A stretch of 64,000 nt of DNA. It comes from Macrostomum hystrix (taxonomy: Eukaryota; Platyhelminthes; Macrostomidae). The notes below the pieces were generated by a model, which saw nothing but the letters and a program-made list of their open reading frames with translations, made no database searches and had not been told where the DNA came from. Positions 34,941 to 52,200 of this stretch are shown in pieces. The stretch covers positions 2,876,001 through 2,940,000 of the forward strand of contig CATNEN010000001.1 in assembly GCA_950097015.1 (NCBI GenBank), written 5' to 3'. The position numbers were made by a program, and so were the translations under genes. Each line of letters starts with the position of its first letter. Within the stretch, counting starts at the first letter, position 1.

Positions 34941-36106
34941 GTATAACTTTTGCCATTCAATCTCAGTGTTTTGTCATTCATACTCAGCCCCCATAGAATT
35001 AATCCAGCCAGTTGGCGCCGTTTGGCCCATAGACTATCGCTCTGTGCCATTCAATCTCAGTGTTTTGTCATTCAAACTCAGGCTTTAACACAGATTCTAT
35101 ATTACCTAGATTGGTCACTCCAAGAGAAATCGTTCGTTCATCGAAAACCCAGTGTTTTTGCCACAGACGCGAGTTAAATACTGCCGCATTAATATATCTT
35201 TTTAGGAAACTATATGTTATTTGCCTTTAACGCTATAGGCGAGCCAATATTCAGAAATGACTTTTAATTGGAGAAAACGCGAGTAATTTCTGAGCCGAAT
35301 ATTTCTTGAATGCGCGGAACAATAAAAACAAATAAAGATAACATGGTGATTAAACAAGCAAGTATGACAGGCAAGCATGACAGATAAGCATGACAAGCAA
35401 ACACAGATTCAAGAAAGCGTGTCAAATAAGTAAAAAAATGAAGCACAGTGAGTACCCTAACCATGCATCATGTCACAACTTTTTGAGCTTGCGGTTAGCA
35501 ATAGCGCGATCTCTTTCTTTCCTAGGTAATATAGAATCTGTGGGCTTTAATGTGGAGAAGGAATGTGGATAAGGAATGAACAGGTTATTATTCCTCAGCT
35601 CGGCTCATGTAACACAGGACCGAAAAACTGACTTGTTTAACTTGTTAAACATAATGCAGTTCATACACATTACAAGTCAAACACCTCTAGCATCATAGTG
35701 AGGAACATACGGATTTGAGCGGAATTGTTAAAGTCTTGGATCAGAATAGTGACTCAGAGAAAAGGAATTTGCATAATGCACCGTGGATGCAGTCGGATGC
35801 AGGCAATCTCCCAGTTTGCGGCCTGTAGAGGCGTCAGGGTGTCCAGTGCAACGTGGCCCAGACGCTCCATGTAAGCATTTGGCCCATGTAAGCAAATGCA
35901 ATAGAATAAATTTGTAATTTAGCTGTCTTTTGGAGGACTGCGTTTGAGAGACCGAGCTTATAAAGCCTGAGTTTGAATGACAAAACCCGAGATTGAATGG
36001 CACAGAGCGATAGTCTATGGGCCAAACCGCGCCAACTGGCTGGATTAATTCTATGGGGGCTGAGTATGAATGACAAAACACTGAGATTGAATGGCAAAAG
36101 CTATAC
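34941..36106. repeat. Large inverted repeat (fold-back), arms about 146 bp
   Basis: The left arm 34941-35087 and right arm 35961-36106 are near-perfect inverted copies (few mismatches), separated by about 870 bases. Within each arm a block GCCATTCAATCTCAGTGTTT with TGTCATTCA occurs twice directly. The loop has no recognised gene. Either a fold-back transposon or two oppositely inserted copies of one short repeat. Confidence 0.85.
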
Positions 36107-36187
36107 TATATATTTCATCATTATTTATATTTTGAAGTTTTTGAAATTAGACGATGGCATAAATCTGATTACAAGTGTATAGGCTTG

Positions 36188-36425
36188 ATACATTTTGAAG
36201 GCCTGGCAAGGCCGCACTGAGGCGCAATGCTAATTAGTGTATAGGGGTGTATGAAATACACTAGCGCTTATCGGAAGAATCAGACCTTCGAACCGTTCAA
36301 TATCTCGATGGTCTGAAGGGCTGGCGATTGGTTCTTGTTTTAGAAGATACGCACCAAAAAGTTGGCCTGTGTTCTTGAGTTTTTCCGTTCGTTGCGTTGC
36401 TCCGTTCGGGTAGAAGAAGCATTCA
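36188..36425. repeat. Fragment of the piggyBac-type MITE family
   Basis: Shares TTTGAAGGCCTGGCAAGG, GTGTATAGGGGTGTATGAAA and ATATCTCGA(T/C)GGTCTGAA with the complete copy at 31230-31831. Ends are missing. Confidence 0.8.
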
Positions 36426-36429
36426 CAAA

Positions 36430-41285
<4,856 letters not shown>

Positions 41286-42819
41286 AAATACCGGTTTCTT
41301 TGAGCAATCGCCTCCAGCTGGACTTTAATTAATTTTATATTAGACCATTGCAAACTAACGACTTTGTTAAAGACGATCTTAAATAGTTTTTAATGATAGA
41401 TTTAGTGAAGACAAATTCCACTCATACTATACTACTTACTTACTATCTGAAGATTAGTAGTATGATGAACGCGAAAAATGTTTTGTATGAATAAATTTGT
41501 GGAATCTCTGAAGCACACAATTTGCAAAGATTTAACTTTCTAAAATCGATCTAGAAAGGCTTTTTAATGCAGTTTTGTAACTTTTTACAAATCAAAAAGG
41601 AATACTTTGCGGTACGCACATTGTTGTTTTGGAGTTTTTTTGCTGTTATACCAAGCATGACCCCACTATAATAGTACAAAACGGAATGAGCCAATCTCCA
41701 TGAGCGCACTATCTTTGTATGCTGATTATGTTTCAGCGTACAAAGCATGTTTTTTGTTTGTACAGCGCGCGGTTTTGTTTAAATGTGTCATTGAGTTTTT
41801 AGTCGTTTTTTTGTTGTTATTAAAGTACTTTTGAATCCAACAGTTTTTTGGATTTTTATTGTTTATTAATTTTGTATGCATGTGTTAAAAAGTCAAAACA
41901 AAATTTTTCTTATATTTATTCCGTTACTACTAGTAATAGTAGTAGCAGACAGTAGTACCAGCGCGAGCAGTGTCTAATATGAAACCGTGCTATTATTCTA
42001 CTTATTCTCATTCTTTTTATTCCTATGCTTGCGTTGATAACTGCTCATCCAATTCATTGTTGCCTTGTGTTTTTTTACCTTTTTAACCTAATAAAAGTAT
42101 GTTACTTTTCGCAAGTTTTTGCCTTAATACACAGTAGTTCCTATTTGATCTTTTGTTGACATTTTTAAACAAAGCCATGATCCATTGTTTATTTATTGTT
42201 AATGTTTGTTTACATAATCATGTATTCTTGCTGTACATGCGTGAAGTGCTTTTAACCTGTTTATTTGTTAAAACTTATCTACTGATCCACTTGTGTACGC
42301 CTATAGCAAACAACACCTCAAATTGTTGCACTACTAATAATTACTGATTTGGTACGGACCTAATGATTTGACAAAGTAACAAAATACACAATTTTACCAT
42401 ATAATACAATATATATTTATGAACAATCTTGATATTTAAAATGAAACGGTGGTTTCACCTCAAAATGTGGACACCTCAAACACTCTAATTTGACCGGGGA
42501 AAATCTTTTTTATTTTCAGTCAAGTTAATTGAGTATAATTTTTTTGATTATTCGCTATTTAACAGAACAGCATGTGCTGTTTAGTTCGAGATTCGAACTC
42601 GCGACCTAGTTAATAAAATTTATGGAACGCATACAGCTTCCACGGCGGATGTTTTTTTGGTAGAGTAAAATTCTAATGAAGTCAAAATATCTAATTATAT
42701 TTAGGGATATTTAGCATGCCATTTGTAGATCTTATTATAAAAATCTTTTTATTATCCCTGGGTTAATTTCATCGAAATACGTTCAAATCTAAAACAAATC
42801 AGTAATTGATTACACCTGC
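41286..42819. other. SMAD 3' UTR and intergenic region
   Basis: AT-rich non-coding DNA. Beyond the polyadenylation signal no gene or array is recognised. Confidence 0.45.
41490..41495 (+). promoter_or_regulatory. Likely SMAD polyadenylation signal
   Basis: AATAAA in AT-rich DNA about 205 bases after the SMAD stop codon, a normal 3' UTR distance. Confidence 0.5.
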
Positions 42820-43045
42820 CCTAATTAGGCCAGATGTGCAGTTGACAGCACAGCCGCAGCTATTGCTGAAGGCTGTGTACGCATCTTCAGTCCATGGACC
42901 ATGGTCCTACACCCACCCTTAATTACCCCAGCTGATGCTTTTACACATTAAACAGCTGGGTGAACTGAACCAACGCAGAGTTCGTGTCTGGCTGAAAGAC
43001 ACAAATTGTCAATAAAGTCAGGAATCGAACCGCGGACCTTCTAGG
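42820..43045 (-). mobile_element. SINE family B, diverged copy
   Basis: Minus orientation. Blocks GGCCAGATGTGCAG, AGTCCATGGACCATGG, CACCCACCCTTAATTA and AACAGCTGGGTGAACTGAA match the full copy at 33750. The tRNA-like head (GAATCGAACCGCGGACCTT) is at the right. Confidence 0.8.
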
Positions 43046-43259
43046 CTACTTAACTCGGAATATTAGTCGTCAAATTATAATATTTAATTACAAATGGAAT
43101 AAGGCACCTGATTGCTAATGCATTTAAAATATGTTTGATATGCTACTATAATCAGTTAGGAAATTCGATAAAAAAAACTAAAAAATACTCCTTAATCTAC
43201 ATAAGAAAATTAGTTATCACAGTGTGAAAAAATATAGCATAATATGATAATAAAAGTTA

Positions 43260-45447
43260 TTAAGGGTCTTCCTCAGTCATTAGGTTGACGAGGTCATTAG
43301 GCGACACATTTCTGCCAGTCAGCACAACGCAGACATCACGCCTGCCAGCTAGGAGACTGAACAGTCTGCCAGACAGCAGGGCGGCTAGACCAGCACAGGC
43401 GCTCGGCTCCAGCATCAGGCCCAGACCTCTGGCTAATCTACGCTGGCAGGACCGAATCTCCGAGTCGCTGACTAGCACGACTGCGGCTTTGAAGCCTGCC
43501 AGATGACGGTAGGCGTTTGGGCCGGCGTAGGGCGGAGCCAGCCCGCCTGCCAGGGAGCGAGCCGTTGGCAGGGAGGCCGGCTGACCCTGGAGACATGCAG
43601 GCAGAAACTAGCCATTTTTTGGGCCTTTTTATCCCAAAAGCGAAAAAATCTCAAAGCACTCTAACACTCTTAAAATACCCTTGAGCACTCCTAAAATATC
43701 CCTGAGCACTCTTACAATATGCTTGAGCACACTCCTAAAATATCATTTCTATCCCTGCTAGATGAGAAGGGAATCCCTTCTAGCACTCTTGGAATCCCCC
43801 TAGCTATCTTGGAATCCCCTAGTAATCTTGGAATCCCCCTAGCTATCTTGGAATCCCCCTAGCTATATTGGAATCCCTTAGCACTCTTGGAATCCTCTTT
43901 CGATCTTCTATAACCTTTACCTTCACCCTCACTCAAATTTACCTGATCGAAACTCATACGCATAGTGCAAGCGGTCTCAGGCTCAACAGCGATGACAATA
44001 GGGTGTTGACGCACTTCGCCGTCGCCTAAATTCTTTGACTTTGGCGACGATAGGGCGAGAGCGGCAGCCACGCCGGCTGACAGGCCGCCGCCTCCGCAGC
44101 CGAGGATGACTGCGTCGACCTGTTGCAATTGAAAAAAAGAGGTAATTATTTTCTATTCCTACTGACAGTAGAGCATCGAGGAAATTAAAACAAGCGGAAA
44201 GAACAGATCACCTGCGGCAGCTGCTCGAGAAGTTCCATTCCAAGGCTAGCGTGGCCGGCAATTAGCGGTCGATCGTCGAACGGATGCAAAAATGTGTAGC
44301 CATCGTTGGCCACCTTGGCGTCAACTCGAGACTGCAGCTCCGAAGTTGGGCAGGTGTCAACTTGGGCGCCAAGACTCTTTAAAGTTTTATCACGACTCGC
44401 TTATCATGCTTGTCTGTTTACTATTCCTACCATGTTCATTACTAAGTTAGATCATTGACAGCTCGCCACCCATTCCTAGCTTGCCGCACTCACTTTGATC
44501 TTTAATAGCTTGCCGCACACCCTTTCATCTAAAATAACTTGCCACACACCCTTTGATCTTTAATTGCTTGCCGCACACCCTTTTATAATTGATAGCTTGC
44601 CGCACATCCTTTTATCTCTAATAGCTTGCCGCGCACCCTTTGATATTTGATAGCTTGCCGCACACCCTTTGATCTTTAATTGCTTGCCGCGCACCCTTTT
44701 ATCTTTGATAGCTTGCCACACATCCTTTTATCTCTAATAGCTTGCCGCACACCCTTGTATCTTTGATAGCTTGCCGCACACCCTTTGATCTTTGACAGCT
44801 TGCCGCACATCCTTTGGTCTTTGATAGCTTGCCGCACACCCTTTAATATTTGATAGCTTGCCGCACACCCTTTGGTCTTTGATAGCTTGCCGCACACCCT
44901 TTGATATTTTATAGCTGACTGACGATTCCCTTCGATCGTTTACAGCTTGCCAGAAAATTTCCATCGACCTGATGATATTTTTATGCTTCATGCCATCTAA
45001 CAAATGAACTTTTGGTAGCCGATTAAAAACTCATTTTTAATTCTCTTCCTTTTCGGAAGTCCTCACCCGAATAGTGTCCACCCGATCCTGTGGCGCCGAG
45101 TCGGGCATCAGCACCAGGCCTTGCAAGCCACGACTGCGACAAATCTCGGCAAACGACCGGCCATAATTGCCTGCGGACATTGTGACGAGTTTCACAGCGG
45201 ACCTGCCGGACACATTGGCCAATTGAACGGCTAGTCCGCGAGGCTTAAACGATCCGGTGAACTGGGCGCACTCTAGCTTCAGGTGCAGACGAAAGCCGAC
45301 ATTAGCCGGCAGACCCAGCAGCTGCGGATCGATATTGGTCAAGATTGGCGTAGGCCGAACTAAGCCAGAGGCTTTCACGGTCGCGTAGGCGGCAGTCAGA
45401 TCGGCCAGGGTTAGAAGCGGCGCGTTCGGATCGTAACTGGTTGCCAT
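43260..45447 (-). CDS. PLP-dependent fold-type II enzyme (threonine/serine dehydratase or serine racemase-like)
   Basis: Complete four-exon gene: 45067-45447, 44212-44376, 43943-44119 and 43260-43586, all phase 0, 349 residues. Near the N-terminus LKLECAQFTGSFKPRG holds the Schiff-base lysine in the family SFKxRG motif. TMSAGNYGRSFAE sits where the family normally has SxGNH(A/G). VDAVILGCGGGGLSAGVA is the glycine loop gripping the PLP phosphate, and VIAVEPE and LTGRNVSPNDL follow in the usual order. Length and the absence of a C-terminal ACT domain fit serine racemase, serine dehydratase and hydroxyaspartate ammonia-lyase types rather than biosynthetic threonine deaminase. The likely reaction is PLP-dependent elimination or racemisation of a hydroxy amino acid in the cytosol. 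Odd: Tyr replaces the usual His after the conserved Asn of the asparagine loop, so substrate choice cannot be assumed. Confidence 0.9.
43660..43900. repeat. About 20-bp degenerate repeats in PLP-gene intron 3
   Basis: Two related runs: GAGCACTCTTAAAATATCC-like units, then CTAGCTATCTTGGAATCCCC-like units. Confidence 0.85.
44455..44935. repeat. 29-bp minisatellite in PLP-gene intron 1
   Basis: About 16 copies containing TAGCTTGCCGCACACCCTTT and GATCTTT or TATCTCT. Confidence 0.95.
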
Positions 45448-45544
45448 GGCGCCCAGAGCAGTCTTATTATTATTTTCGTAGTATGCGTGAAAAATTACCG
45501 AAACAATTATTTATAATTAGTCCGTTCATAATTATCTATCATTG

Positions 45545-45835
45545 GCTGACTCTTGTAACGAATTTAAATACCAGCCATTAAAATTCTCTAATTGGCTAAC
45601 GCTAAGCGCCAATCAAATTCCCCTAACTATAATAATCATCTCTAATTGGCTGACGCTAACAGCCAATCAAATTCCCCTAACTATAATAATCATCTCTAAT
45701 TGGCTGACGCTAACAGCCAATCAAATTCCCCTAACTATAATAATAATCTCTAATTGGCTGACGCTAACAGCCAATCAAATTCCCCTAACTATAATAATCA
45801 TCTCTAATTGCTGCCGTTACGAGCCAAATTAATTC
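45545..45835. repeat. 54-bp minisatellite with paired CCAAT boxes upstream of the PLP gene
   Basis: About five copies. Each contains AATTGGCTGACGCTAACAGC followed by CAATCAAATTCCCCTAAC, so every unit holds an inverted (ATTGG) and a direct (CCAAT) box about 12 bp apart. It starts about 100 bases before the PLP-gene ATG on the promoter side. Diverged copies continue to about 45935. NF-Y binding is a possibility (inference). Confidence 0.9.
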
Positions 45836-46204
45836 TGACAGTACTATAATAATATTCTCTAAATGGCTTAAGCCAATTAGCCATAGACATCAATAAATAT
45901 CACTTATTGGTTGACGTTACTATTTTATCAACCAATAATAACTTGCAATATAGCTGATATTTATTTATATTTTAATGCATTAGCTTGTAAAAGCGAGAAT
46001 AAAGATTTATGTCACTAATGGATAGCAGAAAAGACTAAAATAACAACATAAAAGCCAACGTCTAATTCACGTTGAAGTCTATAAGATTCTGGATATACAT
46101 GCTGGATATACTGGATGCGCACTGAGAAAGTTAAATAAAAGCTGACCGGTCAGTCTCCGTTGTATCAGGTCCACAGCTGCAGATTAAAAAACTATAGTAA
46201 AATT

Positions 46205-49200
46205 TCAAGCGACTACAGTTTCAAAATTCCTAATAAGTTCGGCCGGCTCGTTAGACCAGGCCACAAACTGGCTGCTGGAGTGACGCAACACGTCTAATTC
46301 AGCACAGAAGCCGCGAACACGCGCGCCGAATTCTAAGTTGTCATTGGTCTGAAATCACAAATGTTAAAGCAATCAGTCAAAAATTGACTGACAGGGTTAG
46401 TGACTACTGTCTGTCAGGGTTGGTGACTGACTGTCAGGGTTGGTGACTGACTGACTGTCAGGGTTGGTGACTGACTGACTGTCAGGGTTGGTGACTGACT
46501 GGCTGTCAGGGTTGGTGACTGACTGTCAGGGTTGGTGACTGGCTGTCAGGGTTGGTGACTGACTGTCAGGGTTGGTGACTGACTGTCAGGGTTGGTGACT
46601 ACTGACTGTCAGGGTTGGTGACTGACTGTCAGGGTTGGTGACTGACTGACTGTCAGGGTTGGTGACTGACTGTCAGGGTTGGTGACTGACTGTCAGGGTT
46701 GGTGACTGGCTGTCAGGGTTGGTGACTGACTGTCAGGGTTGGTGACTGACTGTCAGGGTTGGTGACTACTGACTGTCAGGGTTGGTGACTGACTGTCAGG
46801 GTTGGTGACTGACTGACTGTCAGGGTTGGTGACTGACTGTCAGGGTTGGTGACTGACTGTCAGGGTTGGTGACTACTGACTGTCAGGGTTGGTGACTGAC
46901 TGTCAGGGTTGGTGACTGACTGACTGTCAGGGTTGGTGACTGACTGTCAGGGTTGGTGACTGGCTGTCAGGGTTGGTGACTGACTGTCAGGGTTGGTGAC
47001 TGACTGGCTGTCAGGGTTGGTGACTGACTGACTGTCAGAGTTGGTGACTGACTGTCAGGGTTGGTGACTGACTGTCAGGGTTGGTGACTGACTGTCAGGG
47101 TTGGTGACTGACTGACTGTCAGGGTTGGTGACTACTGACTGTTAGGGTTGGTGACTGACTGACTGTTAGGGTTGGTGACTGACTGGCTGTCAGGGTTGGT
47201 GACTGACTGTCAGGGTTGGTGACTGACTGTCAGGGTTGGTGACTGACTGTCAGGGTTGGTGACTGACTGTCAGGGTTGGTGACTGGCTGTCAGGGTTGGT
47301 GACTGACTGTCAGGGTTGGTGACTGACTGTCAGGGTTGGTGACTGACTGTCAGGGTTGGTGACTGACAGACAGGTAACTGACAACTTACTCCTGGTACGA
47401 TGGTCACCCTGATGACTGAGTCTTGTTGACCATTTCTGTGACGCCTTTCTCTGTCCTTTTTAATCAATCGCTTTAGCGTGTTTTTCATACATTCGAGTCG
47501 CAGCAAGTCCTCGGATAGTACAATGAGAATTATTTTCCAGTTAGTTGACTGAGCATTGCGCAACAAAGACTGGTCCGTAGCGAATACAAATTTGTCAGAG
47601 TCGGGTCGTCTACTCCAGGAAGCTGAGAAATAGTCTACCTGATCTTTCTCACAGCAGATCAGAAGGTACCGGCTGTGTTGGGGGCTCGGCTCATTCAGAT
47701 CCGAATATTGACCTTCATTATCATCTGCTGCATTGTTTGGCCATGGATGGTCGTCAGCTTCGTTCTGCAGCGGCGGTGGCGGTGGCGGAGGCAGTTGCCG
47801 CAATGGTACCGCTTCAGAGGACATGCCGTAGCCATTTCTGTGGTGTCGCTGATTGTTCAGCTGGGCGTCTGACCCCAGACTAGATTCATCGTGTCTATCG
47901 TTATTATTAGCGTTCGCGTCCACATAATGATTGTTGCTAACGTAACGGCCGCCAATGGGTCGATGCTGGTGGGACATTTCGATATCGCTGTAAAATAGAA
48001 GGAAATTAACAAGGATATAAATTTAGACATTCCTGATTCGCTTGATCAGAAATTTTTCCAGGCTAGAGGTTTTACCCATACACATGGTAGAATATAACAT
48101 TTGTTTAATCTGCAAGGATTAGGGATTTTTATCTGGGGATTAGGATTTTTATCTGGGGATTAGGGATTTTTATCTGGGGATTAGGGACATTTATCTGGGG
48201 ATTAGGGATTATTATCTGGGGATTAGGGATTTTTTATCTGGGGATTATGGATTATTATCTGGGGATTAGGGACATTTATCTGGGGATTAGGGATTATTAT
48301 CTGGGGATTTCGAATTCGTTAAATCTGAGTATTTAAAATTTTTTTTTAATAAAAATAAAATAAAATAAACAAATTCAGAGATCCTGAATTTTCAGAATTT
48401 TTCCTAATTTAGAGATTTTAGGATCTCTGAAATTTGTGAATAAAATGTAGGGAATTTTATTTTTTATACGCAGTTTTTATGATTTCTGAAATTTTTTAAC
48501 GTTTAGGGATTTGGGATTTTTCAATCTAGGGCTTCTAAACTTCAACTATAGGGATTTGGAGTTTTTTTATCTAATTAGGATTATGAAATATGGGGATTTG
48601 GGATTTGTTTAAATCTGATAATTTAAGGTTCATTCCTTTACCTGTGAGAAGCGGACCTGTGCCGTTTCTGCAAGTAGTAAATCAGCGATAAAACTGCCGC
48701 AACAAGAACGGCAGCTCCTGGTATTGCTCCACTTAAAACTGCAGGCAGATTCGCACCACCGGAACTGCTGCCGATGCAGCCGCAATCGCCAGCAGTCTGT
48801 CGACTTTGAAGGGCTGCCTGTAGATTTCACGACAGGATTTGAATAACTTTCCAGTTCATTCTGAAACCACTAAATATCACTCCAAATACTTCAGGCTATC
48901 CAACTCATTCATTCTGAACCCTTCAGGCTATCCAACTCATTCATTCTGAATCCTTCAGGCTATCCAACGCATTCATTCTGAATCCTTCAGGCTATCCAAC
49001 TCATTCATTCTGAATCATTCAGGCTATCCAACTCATTCATTCTGAATCCTTCAGGCTATCCAACTCATTAATTCTGAACCCTTCAGGCTATCCAACTCAT
49101 TAATTCTGAATCCTTCAGGCTATCCAACTCATTAATTCTGAATCCTTCAGGCTATCCAACTCATTCATTCTGAACCCTTCAGGCTATCCAACTCATTAAT

Positions 49201-52200
49201 TCTGAATCCTTCAGGCTATACAAATCATTAATTCTGAATCCTTCAGGCTATCCAACGCATTAATTCTGAATCCTTCAGGCTATCCAACTCATTCATTCTG
49301 AATCTTTCAGGCTATCCAACTCATTAATTCTGAACCCTTCAGGCTATCCAACTCATTAATTCTGAACCCTTCAGGCTATCCAACTCATTAATTCTGAACC
49401 CTTCAGGCTATCCAACTCATTAATTCTGAACCCTTCAGGCTATCCAACTCATTCATTCTGAATCCTTCAGGCTATCCAACTCATTAATTCTGAACCCTTC
49501 AGGCTATCCAACTCATTAATTCTGAATCCTTCAGGCTATCCAACTCATTAATTCTGAATCCTTCAGGCTATCCAACTCATTAATTCTGAATCCTTCAGGC
49601 TATCCAACTCATTCATTCTGAATCCTTCAGGCTATCCAACTCATTAATTCTGAATCCTTCAGGCTATACAAATCATTAATTCTGAATCCTTCAGGCTATC
49701 CAACGCATTAATTCTGAATCCTTCAGGCTATCCAACTCATTCATTCTGAATCCTTCAGGCTATCCAACTCATTAATTCTGAATCCTTCAGGCTATCCAAA
49801 TCATTAATTCTGAACCCTTCAGGCTATCCAACTCATTCATTCTGAACCCTTCAGGCTATCCAACTCATTCATTCTGAATCCTTCAGGCTATCCAACTCAT
49901 TCATTCTGAACCCTTCAGGCTATCCAACTCATTAATTCTGAACCCTTCAGGCTATCCAACTCATTCATTCTGAATCCTTCAGGCTATCCAACTCATTCAT
50001 TCTGAATCATTCAGGCTATCCAACTCATTCATTCTGAACCCTTCAGGCTATCCAACTCATATGTATCCTTACAGCATTTGGTCGGTCCGTAAGAACTTGG
50101 GTTGTACTTGGCAAGCAGAGACAAGTTGCTGGCGTTACTACGCGGTTGTCAAGCAAGCTGAACTGTTGAAGTTGAGTCAGATGAGCTACTCGCTCGGGCT
50201 GCACGTCAGTCAATTGGTTTGAGTCCATGTTGAGAACTCTAATAAATTTATGATGCAATATTACGTAAGGCTCGAATGATAAGCACACAATGATAAGCTC
50301 GAATGTAAACTCGAATTTCATGCAGTGCACAATAAACTTACTCCAGACTGTTTGGCAAATCTGGTGGAATCTTGGTTAATCGGTTGCCAGATAGCCGTAA
50401 ACTCTTCAGCTTTGTTGGCAGCGGAGTCAGACAGTTAACAGACTGGTCGTCAAGGCCGGAGTTATGTAAACTCAGTTGTTTCAATTCAACCAATGCTGAG
50501 AAGCATCCTTTACTGCCTTCAGCATTGCTGCTACACAACAGATACAATTTATCAATGTTTTCAATCTCCAGCGTTGCCATGGTGACAGTCCAAGCGACTG
50601 AGGATAAATCTTGGCTTGTAAGAACCGAGTGCCGATTGAATCGTTGCAGACTGAGTGTGCTCAGTGCGCGAAGATTCTTTGTTGCTGTCAGGGCTGCATT
50701 GAAGCTCAACTGTGTTTCAGGCGGCCTTCACAAATTGGGTCAGTATATTCGGTGTTAGTAAGACTAGCTTAGCAAAATGCAACCTCAAACGAGCCTTAGT
50801 AAACAATCAAAGCATGAAGGTGTGATTTGAAACTCAAAAAATGATCAGAAAGTGAAGAAATGATCCGAAACTGAAGAAATGATCAGAAAGTGAAGAAATG
50901 ATCGGAAACTGAAGAAATGATCCGAAACTGAAGAAATGATCAGAAAGTGAAGAAATGATCGGAAACTGAAGAAATGATCCGAAACTGAAGAAATGACCAG
51001 AAAGTGAAGAAATGATCGGAAACTGAAGAAATGATCCGAAACTGAAGAAATGATCAGTAAGTGAAGAAATGATCGGAAACTGAAGAAATGATCCGAAATT
51101 GAAGAAATGATTAGAAACTGAAGAAATGATCAGAAACTGAAGAAATGATCAGTAAGTGAAGAAATGATCGGAAACTGAAGAAATGATCCGAAATTGAAGA
51201 AATGATTAGAAACTGAAGAAATGATCAGAAACTGAAGGTAGGATGAAACCTGAAGATTTTATTAGAGACTGAAGAGTTTTCTTTAAAAAAAGATAAAAAA
51301 GTATTATACTAGGGGGTTTGCCTCTAACGCGTTTGCCTCTCGCACCAAGGTCCCTGAGCTCGATTCCGCAGCGAGGCCACATTCATTTGAGGGCCGCAGC
51401 CGCGGAGACAAGGCTTGGGGGCTTGTCGTGCAATTTACGCCCTTAAGGGCCAACCTCTAAGGCACAGTGAGAGTGTACACTGCATGATGATGAGAAAGTT
51501 AGGGCAGATCTGTATGCCTGCACACCTGTGTGAGCGTGTGCCTGCGTACGGTATCTGTGCGTGTGTGCTCAGGAGTCAGTGGAATGGGCAGAATTGCCCC
51601 CTCGCTAGCTGCGGGTCTAGTGTCACGAAATGATGTGCCATTTCCCGCAGCCCTCCTGCAATTATTACTTTTATTACGTATTGTACTTCACTCACTCTCG
51701 AGCAGTGACAGAAGAAGAAGAAGCACTTTTGCCGGCACTTTTCGAAGGCAGACTCAAATGCAAACTAGTCAAACTGTCAGTCACGGATGTGAAATCTAAT
51801 GTCTCCAATGGACAACTCCGACAACTCAGAGCCTTCAGTTTGCTTGGCAAGCATTTCGAATCAATGGTTCGAAGATTTAAACTCGAGCTCAGCGTTATGG
51901 ATGTCAGACTATCGGCGGTGGAAGCCATGTCACCAGGTAGGCTGCAATCAGTCAAAGGATTACCAGCTAAGCTAACCTTAGCCAAATGCTTGGGCAATCG
52001 AATATTTGGTAGTCGATGAAATTGATTAGCCGATATGTGGAGAGTTTGCAGCCTTGGTGCCGCACTATAGATAGCATCTGTAGCTATGCCAGACTCATCT
52101 GATAAGGCATTGGCGTCCAGATGAAGGTTAGTAACGTTGACGAATCCGCGCAAAGAATCTACAGTCAGCGACGTTAATCCACAACCGTTTAGGATTAATT

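Noticed and set aside
34849-35177. Short hydrophobic + frames
   Set aside because: They fall in one arm of the inverted repeat and have counterparts in the other arm, so they follow from the repeat.
46390-47370. Interstitial telomere-like sequence because of CAGGGTTGGT
   Set aside because: The unit is 20 bp with GACT repeats, not a run of TTAGGG or a known telomere variant.
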